A DNA stretch of 11,742 nt from contig JAISQG010000063.1 in the NCBI GenBank assembly GCA_031274335.1, positions 1 to 11,742 on the forward strand, in the 5' to 3' direction. This DNA is from Gracilibacteraceae bacterium. GTDB lineage: Bacteria; Bacillota; Desulfitobacteriia; Desulfitobacteriales; Syntrophobotulaceae. The translations under genes and the position numbers were made by a program. The notes beneath the pieces are model-generated. The model was not told the DNA's origin. It was given only the letters and a program-made list of their open reading frames with translations, and made no database searches. Below are positions 5,895 through 11,742 of this stretch, piece after piece. The number at the start of each line of letters is the position of its first letter. The first letter of the stretch is position 1.

Positions 5895-8894
5895 TTAACG
5901 TTGATAAATCAAACAGTACAGGCAGGGTATCACAAACATGGTGGACAAAGTGGAAACCAGCATTCCCATGATCACCGTGGTGGCCAGCGGCGCCCATAGC
6001 GTTCCCCCGGCCAGCATCATCGGCAAAAGCGAAATCACGGTCGTCACCATGCCGATCACGATGGGGCGCAGGCGCACGACGGCCGCCGCGAACACCGCCT
6101 CGCGCGGAGAAGCGCCCTCCTGCCGTTTGGCCTGGACATGGGAAAGCAGAACGATGCCGTTGTTGACCACGACCCCCATCAGGCTGACCGCCCCCAGGAG
6201 GGCCATAAACCCGATCGGGTAACCGAACAGGCGCAGGCCGCAGATGATGCCGATGAAAGAAAGCGGGATCGTGCCCATGATGATGAGCGGGCTGACCAGA
6301 TTGCCGAATTGCAGGGCGAGAACAACGTAAATAATCAGCACCGCGAGCAAAGCCGGCATAACCATCGAACCGAGGGTGTCGCTGGTAAATTCATTCTCCC
6401 CGCCAAAAGAAAGCGTGTAGCCTTCCGGCAGCGCATAATCCCGGAGCGCGTCCCGGCATGAAGCAATCACCGCGCCGACGCCGGCCCCTTCCGCCGGAAA
6501 AAGGCCGACCGTGACCGTCCGCTCAAAATCGTGGCGCGTAATCCGGCTGAGCGCCGTCGCCGTCTCCGTCCGCACCAGCCGGCGCAGCGGCACATGGGCG
6601 CCCGTCACTTGCGAGGTGAGAAAAATTCGGTCCAGCGCTTCCCGGCTGTCCATTTGATCCGCGGCCGCGCGCAGGATGATAGGGATGGGGTCGCGGCGCA
6701 AATCATCCTCTTTCAGGCGCGACACCTCCGCCCCGTTTACCGCCAGGCGCACCGCGGCGGCGATCTCGTAGTTCGTGATCCCGGCCAGCGCCGCTTTTTC
6801 CTCGTTCACGGTCTGACGAAGCTCATAGGACTGTTGCCCGGAGGAGATTTCCGCGCTCTGCACGCTGTCCAGCGGCGCGACCAAGGCTTCCACTTCCTCC
6901 GCCACCCGCCGCAGCACGGCCATGTCGTCGCCGGAGACGCGGATGCCCACGGGGTAAACCTGCGGCATGTTGAACTCCAGGAATTTCACGCGCGGGATGG
7001 CGTTCGGCACCGCGCGGCTGATGCGTTCGGCCACGGCCGCCGCTTCGCTCCGGTCGCCGTTGACGAGAAATTCCGCTTTATGCGCGCCCTGCTGTGCCGG
7101 GACAAAGGTCATATTGTATTTTGGCAGGCCGCCGCCGGTCACGCAGGCAAAATCGCGCACCGACGGTTCCGCGGCCAAAAGCGCGCTGACGCGGAGCGCC
7201 AGGCCTTCCGTCGCTTCCGTTGTGAAGCCGGAAGGCGCCGTTATTTCCAGGGCGTATTGGTCACGTTCCAGCGGCGGGAAGATCTGAACGCCGAGACCGG
7301 GAATCATTAAGGCCGAGAAGGCGAGGGCCGCGGCAAAAGCCAGCGTGACGCGTCCCGGATGATTCAGAGCCCGGTTCAGCCAGCCGGTAAAATAGCGAGC
7401 GTTTTGCCGATCGTTGCTTTTTTTGAGCCGGAGATATTTGTGGGCGCCCGCCGGGGTCACGGTGAGTGCGGTGAAAAATGACATGAGCAGGGCGACGGAA
7501 ACGAGAATCGGCAGGCTGTAAGCGAATTTGCCCGCCACGCCCTGCATGAGCGCCAAGGGCAGGAAGGAAGCGATGGTGGTCAGAGTCGAAGTCAGGATCG
7601 GCGTCACCACCTGCCGCACTCCTTCCGTGCAGGCCGTGAAGCGATCCCGGCCCTCTTCCAGAAAAAGGTATATGTTGTCGCTGGCGACTATGCCGTTGGC
7701 GACGAGCAGGCTGAGCGAGATGATGAGGGAGGCCACGGAGACCTGATGGAGCGGGATGTCCAGAAAAAGCATCGTTCCCAGCACGGCGGCCACGACAAGC
7801 GCAATCGGAAAAGAGACGATGAGGGCGCTGCGCAGCCCCATGACCAGCCAAACAACGAGGACGACGAGCAGCACGGCCATGAGAAAATTTTGCAAAAACA
7901 AATTTATGGCCTCTTCCGTGAATACGGCCTGATCCGTCAAAACCGCCAGCGTCATGGCCGGGGCGACGGCGGCAGCCAGCCGCTGTGTTTCCGCGCGTGC
8001 CGCGCGGCCGATGCTGACGATATTGCCGTCTTCCGCGTATTTAACCGCGATCAGAACGGCGGGTTCACTGCCAGCCAGAGCGCGTTCGCTTTCCGGGCGC
8101 TCCGCCCGCGTGACAGTCGCCACATGGCGCAAATAAACCGGGAGCCCCGTGTCCGGGGCGACGGCCACGACGATGTCCAGCAAATCGGCGACGGATTCGT
8201 ATTCGCTGTCCAGGCGCACGGGGAGGCTGTAGCCGCCTAAATCAAGATTGCCCCCCGGCAAGCTGGCATTGCCGGCGGCGATGATCGAGGCCAGCGTCTG
8301 CGGCGCGAGGTCATACTGCTCCATCTTGGTCATATCCATTTGGACGAGGATTTCCTCCTCCGCCTCCCCGGTCAAGCTGACCTCCGTGACGCCGGGAATC
8401 CGCCGCAGGGCGCTTTCTATGTCGAGTGCCGCCTCGTGCAGGGCGGACGGCGGGGCGGCGACGGAGCTGAGGGCCAGCACCAGGCCGTAAGCGGAAGTCA
8501 GATCCGTTTGCACCACGGGTTTTTCCGCTTCGGCCGGCAAATCCGCTTCCGCGCGGCTCACGCAATCCCGGATCTCATTGTATTTTTCGCGGATGTCCGC
8601 GTCGCTCATGTCCAGCAGATAAACCCTGACCAGCCCGGCATTGGGCATAGCCACGCTTTCCAGATGTTTGACGCCCTGCAGCGCCGCCAGCGCGTTTTCC
8701 AGCGGGCGCAGGACGGATTTTTCCACATCGGCCGGCGCGGCGCCGGGATAAACGCATTGGACCAAGACAACCGGCGCTGTGACCGCCGGGTTTTCCTGCC
8801 GCCGCAGGGATAGATAGGAGGCGGCGCCGCCGAAAAGGAGCAAAGCGGCAAACAGCGCCACCATTTGTTTGTGACGCACACACCAGGCGGTCAT
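5895..8894 (-). CDS. RND-family efflux permease (inner-membrane pump)
   Basis: A 999-residue RND transporter, the proton-driven inner-membrane part of a tripartite efflux pump. Layout is typical: TM1 near residues 11-30, a first large periplasmic loop (about 31-335), TM2-6 (336-482), TM7 near 515-535, a second large loop (540-842), and TM8-12 to the end. RLRPI at 941-945 matches the conserved TM11 Arg region, with Thr951/952 nearby. By eye, TM4 reads VANGIVASDNIYLF (398-411): only Asp406 fits the usual Asp-Asp pair, with Ser405 in the first place. TM10 reads GVVVNNGIVLL, with Asn in place of AcrB Lys940, a change also common in Gram-positive homologues. Substrate cannot be told from sequence. 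The ATG overlaps the adaptor stop by 4 bp (ATGA). Confidence 0.95.
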   Translation of the reverse strand: MTAWCVRHKQMVALFAALLLFGGAASYLSLRRQENPAVTAPVVLVQCVYPGAAPADVEKSVLRPLENALAALQGVKHLESVAMPNAGLVRVYLLDMSDADIREKYNEIRDCVSRAEADLPAEAEKPVVQTDLTSAYGLVLALSSVAAPPSALHEAALDIESALRRIPGVTEVSLTGEAEEEILVQMDMTKMEQYDLAPQTLASIIAAGNASLPGGNLDLGGYSLPVRLDSEYESVADLLDIVVAVAPDTGLPVYLRHVATVTRAERPESERALAGSEPAVLIAVKYAEDGNIVSIGRAARAETQRLAAAVAPAMTLAVLTDQAVFTEEAINLFLQNFLMAVLLVVLVVWLVMGLRSALIVSFPIALVVAAVLGTMLFLDIPLHQVSVASLIISLSLLVANGIVASDNIYLFLEEGRDRFTACTEGVRQVVTPILTSTLTTIASFLPLALMQGVAGKFAYSLPILVSVALLMSFFTALTVTPAGAHKYLRLKKSNDRQNARYFTGWLNRALNHPGRVTLAFAAALAFSALMIPGLGVQIFPPLERDQYALEITAPSGFTTEATEGLALRVSALLAAEPSVRDFACVTGGGLPKYNMTFVPAQQGAHKAEFLVNGDRSEAAAVAERISRAVPNAIPRVKFLEFNMPQVYPVGIRVSGDDMAVLRRVAEEVEALVAPLDSVQSAEISSGQQSYELRQTVNEEKAALAGITNYEIAAAVRLAVNGAEVSRLKEDDLRRDPIPIILRAAADQMDSREALDRIFLTSQVTGAHVPLRRLVRTETATALSRITRHDFERTVTVGLFPAEGAGVGAVIASCRDALRDYALPEGYTLSFGGENEFTSDTLGSMVMPALLAVLIIYVVLALQFGNLVSPLIIMGTIPLSFIGIICGLRLFGYPIGFMALLGAVSLMGVVVNNGIVLLSHVQAKRQEGASPREAVFAAAVVRLRPIVIGMVTTVISLLPMMLAGGTLWAPLATTVIMGMLVSTLSTMFVIPCLYCLIYQR

Positions 8895-10030
8895 CGCGGC
8901 GTCACCTTTTCTCCGTCCCGCAGCTTGAACTGGCCCTCCACGATCAGGCTGTCGCCGGGGGCCAGCCCGGAGAGGATTTCCACCCGGTCGCCCCGCGTTT
9001 CGCCGGTTTCGACCGGGCGCCGGAGCGCCGTACCGGCGGCGGCGTCATAAATGTAAACGGCTTCGCCGTCCGCGAGATGCAGCACGCTGGAGACGGGAGC
9101 GAGTATGCCCTCGTATCCCGGCAAGGCGATGCTGACCCTGGCAATCATGCCGGCTCGCAGGCGGCCGTCCGTGCCCGGCAGACGCACGCGCCCCGTGAAA
9201 TTGCGCGTCAGGCTGTCGGCCAGGGCGCCGATTTCCTCCAAGACGCCGGCCCGGGTGTCTTCCGGCCCGTAAACATAGACTTCCGCCGCCAGCCCCGGCG
9301 TGAGGCGGACGGATTCCTCGTCGGTCAGGCCGATTTCTACCCACATTTCGGCGGTTTGTCCCAGGACGAGCACGGGATAGCCGGCGTTCGTGCTTTCGCC
9401 GGCGGCGGCAATAACCTGTAGGACGACGCCGTCCCAGGGGCTCTTTATTTCAGTGGCCGCGAGGCTGGACAGGGCGAAATCATAGGCGGCCCTGGCGCGT
9501 TCCGCTTCGGCGCGCCCGATGTCCAGCGCCTCCAGCGCCTGGGTGTGAACCGCCTCGTCGGCTGTTTTTTTCGCGGCAATCTCTTCAAGGCTGACGGCGG
9601 AAATAGCGCCCGCTTCGTAAAGCTCCAGCGCGCGGGCGTAATTGGCCAAGGTCAGATCCAGCTGCGCTTTAGCCTGGGCCAGGCCGGCCGGCAAAATATT
9701 TTCCGCTTGCAGTGTCGCCGCCCGCCATTGCGCTTCGGCGGCGCGAACCTGGGTTTCGCAGTCGTCCGGGTTAAGGCGCGCGAGCACCTGGCCGGACTGC
9801 ACGGCGTCGCCCGCGCGCACGGACACGTCCGCGATGACACCGCTGATTTTGAAAGATAATTTTGCTGTTTCCGCCGGCACGATATTGCCGCTCCAGACCA
9901 ATTCCTCCGTCAGCGTTTCCGCCGTTACGGACAGAATGGCGACGCTTTGCGGCGGGACGGACGGCGGGGAAGCTCCGCCGCAACCGGCGAGCGCGCAGAG
10001 TACCGCGCCGATAAACCAAATTTTACGCAT
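8891..10030 (-). CDS. Periplasmic adaptor (membrane fusion) lipoprotein of RND pump
   Basis: A 379-residue HlyD/AcrA-type adaptor that links an RND permease to an outer-membrane channel. It begins with a lipoprotein signal: a basic-hydrophobic stretch and lipobox LAGC with Cys17 as the expected lipidated residue. A split biotinyl-lipoyl domain is recognised at about 57-90 (ISGVIADVSVRAGDAVQSGQ) and 191-225 (ATEIKSPWDGVVLQV). Between them lies an Ala/Glu-rich alpha-hairpin (92-190). A beta-barrel (226-305) and a membrane-proximal domain ending LAPGDSLIVEGQFKLRDGEKV follow. Overlaps the permease start by 4 bp, so the pair is translated together. No outer-membrane TolC-like gene is in the window. 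The ribosome site at the ATG (10028-10030) is weak. Confidence 0.94.
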   Translation of the reverse strand: MRKIWFIGAVLCALAGCGGASPPSVPPQSVAILSVTAETLTEELVWSGNIVPAETAKLSFKISGVIADVSVRAGDAVQSGQVLARLNPDDCETQVRAAEAQWRAATLQAENILPAGLAQAKAQLDLTLANYARALELYEAGAISAVSLEEIAAKKTADEAVHTQALEALDIGRAEAERARAAYDFALSSLAATEIKSPWDGVVLQVIAAAGESTNAGYPVLVLGQTAEMWVEIGLTDEESVRLTPGLAAEVYVYGPEDTRAGVLEEIGALADSLTRNFTGRVRLPGTDGRLRAGMIARVSIALPGYEGILAPVSSVLHLADGEAVYIYDAAAGTALRRPVETGETRGDRVEILSGLAPGDSLIVEGQFKLRDGEKVTPR

Positions 10031-10060
10031 ATTGCGCCGTGTCTTTCATGCCAGTATGAC

Positions 10061-10089
10061 AAAATAGTTTCTGAATTTTCGGAAATCAA
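10061..10089 (-). promoter_or_regulatory. Candidate promoter with palindromic operator for the efflux genes
   Basis: On the - strand, TTGATT (10084-10089) and TATTTT (10061-10066) are spaced by 17 bp, a plausible but non-consensus -35/-10 pair, about 30 bp before the adaptor ATG. An 18-bp imperfect palindrome (TTTC-T-GAA-TT-TTC-G-GAAA, 10068-10085) fills the spacer, where repressors of efflux operons often bind. The -35 overlaps the pirin stop codon, so read-through from pirin is also possible. No regulator gene lies next to it. Both promoter and operator are inference from pattern. Confidence 0.35.
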
Positions 10090-10787
10090 GCCTTGGCCAT
10101 CTCCAGCGCAATCACATGGGCGGTGTCTGTGGCTGAAACAGTGATGTCCTGCTCGGTGATTTCCATGGCATCCCGCTCCGCAAGGACATGCCCGCCGATT
10201 TGCGCCGCGCCCTCGATCAGCACGAGATAAGTTTGCCGTCCCGGGCGCGTTTCAAAAGCGAGTTCCCCGCCCCTCGTGATTTGAGCGGCATACACGTTTA
10301 CGTCCGCGTGGATTTTAATCGGCGCGGAGGAGGCGGGATTTCCGCTCGCGATGGGGAGCCATTTGTCCAGCCTGTCCTCCCACGCGAAACGGTGGTCGCC
10401 GTAGCTGGGCGCGTACCCGTTTTTGTCCGGCAAAATCCAAATCTGTAAAAAACGCAGGGGTTTATCACCCGAATTATACTCACTGTGGGTAACACCCGTG
10501 CCGGCGCTCATGTACTGCACCTGCCCGCGCATGAGGGCAGAGCGGTTTTTCATGCTGTCGGCGTGCGTCAGCTCGCCGTTCACCACATAGGAGATGATCT
10601 CCATATTTTTGTGCGGATGGGTGTCAAAACCCTTTCCCGCCTGCACGATATCGTCATTGACGACGCGCAGCGCCCCGAATTGTATGTTGGCGGGGTTGTA
10701 GTATTCCGCGAAGGAAAAATGGAAGTGGCTGTCCAGCCAACCGTGTTTGCCGCGCCCCATTTTTGTGTGATCAATGTATTTTAACAT
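10086..10787 (-). CDS. Pirin-family bicupin protein
   Basis: A 233-residue pirin of the YhhW type. The N-terminal cupin has the full metal-binding set: His57 and His59 in FDTHPHKNMEIISYVVNGEL, and His101 and Glu103 in MSAGTGVTHSEYN. These are equivalent to the Fe-binding residues of human pirin. The C-terminal cupin half (about 150-225) is more divergent, as usual. Some bacterial pirins show quercetin 2,3-dioxygenase activity and others bind metabolic enzymes; the substrate here is unknown. The ATG at 10785-10787 has a strong ribosome site (AGGAGG at 10796-10801, - strand). The adaptor gene follows after 55 bp on the same strand, so co-transcription is possible, though a functional link to efflux is not established. 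Confidence 0.94.
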   Translation of the reverse strand: MLKYIDHTKMGRGKHGWLDSHFHFSFAEYYNPANIQFGALRVVNDDIVQAGKGFDTHPHKNMEIISYVVNGELTHADSMKNRSALMRGQVQYMSAGTGVTHSEYNSGDKPLRFLQIWILPDKNGYAPSYGDHRFAWEDRLDKWLPIASGNPASSAPIKIHADVNVYAAQITRGGELAFETRPGRQTYLVLIEGAAQIGGHVLAERDAMEITEQDITVSATDTAHVIALEMAKA

Positions 10788-10810
10788 GAATATCCCCTCC
10801 TTTTGATCTC

Positions 10811-10839
10811 AGTTTACCAGTTTCACCGGCCTTTGGCAA
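10811..10839 (-). promoter_or_regulatory. Candidate promoter for the pirin gene
   Basis: Read on the - strand, TTGCCA (10834-10839) and TAAACT (10811-10816) are separated by 17 bp, each a good match to housekeeping -35 and -10 boxes. Transcription would begin near 10804, leaving a leader of under 20 nt that just contains the strong ribosome site. It is divergent to the promoter of the DUF3791/DUF3990 cassette, about 75 bp away. Confidence 0.5.
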
Positions 10840-10849
10840 GTATTTTCCC

Positions 10850-10863
10850 AGGGGGAACCCCCT
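10850..10863. repeat. Perfect G/C inverted repeat in divergent intergenic region
   Basis: AGGGGGAACCCCCT is self-complementary in its two 6-bp arms with a 2-bp centre. It lies between the two candidate divergent promoters, just upstream of the pirin -35. An overlapping alternative pairing (TTCCC at 10845-10849 with GGGAA at 10853-10857) exists. No T-run follows on either strand, so a terminator is not supported; a protein-binding site is possible. Confidence 0.5.
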
Positions 10864-10914
10864 AATCACGAGGCTTGAACTCGCAATGACTGCACACCCG
10901 AATCGCAACTTCCG

Positions 10915-10943
10915 TTGACATCGTGAGTGCATCGGGATATAAT
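10915..10943 (+). promoter_or_regulatory. Consensus promoter of the DUF3791/DUF3990 cassette
   Basis: TTGACA (10915-10920) and TATAAT (10938-10943) are both perfect and are separated by the optimal 17 bp. Transcription is predicted to start near 10950, giving about a 47-nt leader to the ATG at 10997. Upstream, a direct repeat (GAACTCGCAA at 10877-10886; GAATCGCAA at 10900-10908) has its shared TCGCAA cores 22 bp apart, about two helical turns, and could be a regulator site. Such a strong promoter on a small accessory cassette suggests constitutive or self-repressed expression (inference). Confidence 0.85.
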
Positions 10944-10996
10944 TAGCGAAGATGAATCTCGCCGGCGAGGAACGGCTATGGAAACAGGAGAATGCC

Positions 10997-11236
10997 ATGA
11001 CAGGCAAACAGGCATCCATGACCCCGGAGCAATCGTTTTTTGCGGTGTTCTGCATTGAAACGTTAGCGGATGCTCTGGGGACAACAGGCGATAAGGTCTA
11101 CAAAATGCTTGCGGAGGACAGTGACATTCTTGACGCATATATCGTGCCTTTCTATGACGTGTTGCATACGCAGGGGAAAGACTACATCGTCGGAGACCTG
11201 AAAGAGCTGATGCGGAAGCTAGGTATCCTGCAATGA
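10997..11236 (+). CDS. DUF3791-like small protein
   Basis: A 79-residue protein resembling DUF3791. The family-like core is FFAVFCIETLADALGTTGDKVYKMLAED, then DAYIVPFYDVLHTQGKDYIVGDLKELMRKLG: predicted helices with an F-x-x-F-C-I-E start and a YDxLHTxGxxYIVxDL middle. No signal peptide or membrane segment. The biochemical role is unknown; in Bacillota and other gut bacteria such genes often sit beside DUF3990 genes, as here. The ATG at 10997 is chosen because AGGAG (10986-10990) precedes it by 6 nt; an in-frame ATG at 10952 lies practically on the predicted transcription start. The stop overlaps the next gene by ATGA, implying coupling. An antitoxin-like partner role is only inferred. Confidence 0.8.
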   Translation: MTGKQASMTPEQSFFAVFCIETLADALGTTGDKVYKMLAEDSDILDAYIVPFYDVLHTQGKDYIVGDLKELMRKLGILQ

Positions 11237-11724
11237 TGCTGTACCACGGCTCTTGCATCGCTATTGAAAAACCGGATTTGACAATGTCCCGGCTTTGCAC
11301 GGATTTTGGCAAGGGATTTTATCTCACGCCGCTGAAAGCACAGGCAGAAAACTGGGCGCAGCGTTTTCTCCGCGAACGCGGAAGCGCCGTGGTGTCGAGG
11401 TACGAGTTTCTGCCGAAGCCGGGCGACATATTGCCGCCCGATGTGAAAATCCTTGAATTTAACGCGCACGATATAGACTGGCTGAATTTCATTACAGCCT
11501 GCAGACTGGGCAAGCCTGTTGACGCCGAATGGGATTTAGTCATTGGCGGCGTTGCCAACGACAAGGTATTCGATACGCTTCAATTATATTTTGACGAATT
11601 GATTGGGGCAGAGGAAGCGATAGGACGACTCCGGTACAATAAGCCGAATTTTCAGTATTGCTTCAAAAACCAGCTCCTAATTGACGGACATCTGAGGTAT
11701 GCCGGTTCGGAGGTGCTGAAATGA
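11233..11724 (+). CDS. DUF3990-like protein, possible ADP-ribosyltransferase fold
   Basis: A 163-residue soluble protein matching the DUF3990 pattern: LYHGS at residues 3-7, DFGKGFYLTP at 24-33, WDLVIGGVANDKVFDTL at 100-116, and a C-terminal NFQYCFKNQLLI at 139-150. The first two motifs resemble the His and Tyr motifs of H-Y-E-type ADP-ribosyltransferases (candidates His5 and Tyr30), with Gln141 or a nearby residue as a possible third. This fold assignment is inference; no activity can be read from the sequence alone. It overlaps the DUF3791-like gene by 4 bp and itself ends in an ATGA that opens another frame, so it is the middle gene of a coupled set. Base composition is visibly AT-richer than the mnmE-mnmG or efflux genes. 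A toxin or modifier role is possible but unproven. Confidence 0.8.
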   Translation: MMLYHGSCIAIEKPDLTMSRLCTDFGKGFYLTPLKAQAENWAQRFLRERGSAVVSRYEFLPKPGDILPPDVKILEFNAHDIDWLNFITACRLGKPVDAEWDLVIGGVANDKVFDTLQLYFDELIGAEEAIGRLRYNKPNFQYCFKNQLLIDGHLRYAGSEVLK

Positions 11725-11742
11725 CCGCCAATCGCACTCTGA
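11721..11742 (+). CDS. Start of a third cassette gene, cut by the window end
   Basis: An ATG at 11721 overlaps the DUF3990-like stop as ATGA, the same junction used between the two genes before it. Seven codons (MTANRTL) are visible before the window ends. GGAGG at 11709-11713 (in ttcggaggtg) lies 7 nt upstream as a ribosome site. DUF3990 genes are often flanked on both sides by short DUF3791-type genes, so a second such protein is likely, but seven residues cannot prove it. Confidence 0.5.

Noticed and set aside
6531..7310. A 259-codon open frame on the + strand inside the efflux permease
   Set aside because: The - strand frame encodes a full RND permease; this one is rich in Arg/His/Gln with no domain and no ribosome site.
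10952..10996. ATG at 10952 as the start of the DUF3791-like protein
   Set aside because: It falls at the predicted transcription start with no ribosome site, while the ATG at 10997 has AGGAG at ideal distance.

Overview
The window starts just upstream of rpmH. It carries the rpmH-rnpA-yidD-yidC-jag-mnmE-mnmG cluster that is classically found next to the replication origin in Bacillota. Gene order, a YidC without the large periplasmic domain, and Jag (KH-R3H) all point to this phylum. A lipoprotein-type periplasmic adaptor with an RND efflux pump suggests a diderm member such as a Negativicutes-like lineage, but that is an inference, because such pumps also occur in some monoderm clostridia. 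Codon use is GC-rich through most of the window.

Layout. Positions 1-114 hold a G-rich 7-bp tandem repeat and a near-perfect housekeeping promoter. Positions 115-5893 (+ strand) hold seven closely packed genes: ribosomal protein L34, the RNase P protein, the membrane-insertion factors YidD and YidC, the RNA-binding protein Jag, and the two subunits of the MnmE/MnmG enzyme that modifies the tRNA wobble uridine. The largest gap is a 130-nt, structure-prone leader before yidC. The cluster stops after mnmG. The usual followers (rsmG, parA, parB) are absent, and the next gene is convergent with one base between the stop codons.

Positions 5895-10787 (- strand) hold, in transcription order, a pirin-family cupin, a periplasmic adaptor lipoprotein and an RND permease. 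The last two overlap by 4 bp and form an efflux pump whose outer-membrane partner is not in the window. The permease has a non-canonical proton-relay motif in TM4. A possible palindromic operator sits in a candidate promoter between the pirin and adaptor genes.

Positions 10788-11742 hold an intergenic region with two candidate divergent promoters. To the right is a visibly AT-richer cassette: a DUF3791-like gene and a DUF3990-like gene with an ATGA overlap, then a second ATGA overlap opening a third frame that leaves the window. The cassette has a perfect TTGACA-17-TATAAT promoter and looks like a compact accessory module, possibly toxin-antitoxin-like. This is the least explained part of the window and the best candidate for a little-described system. 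No tRNA, rRNA, CRISPR array, insertion sequence or transposase was seen.
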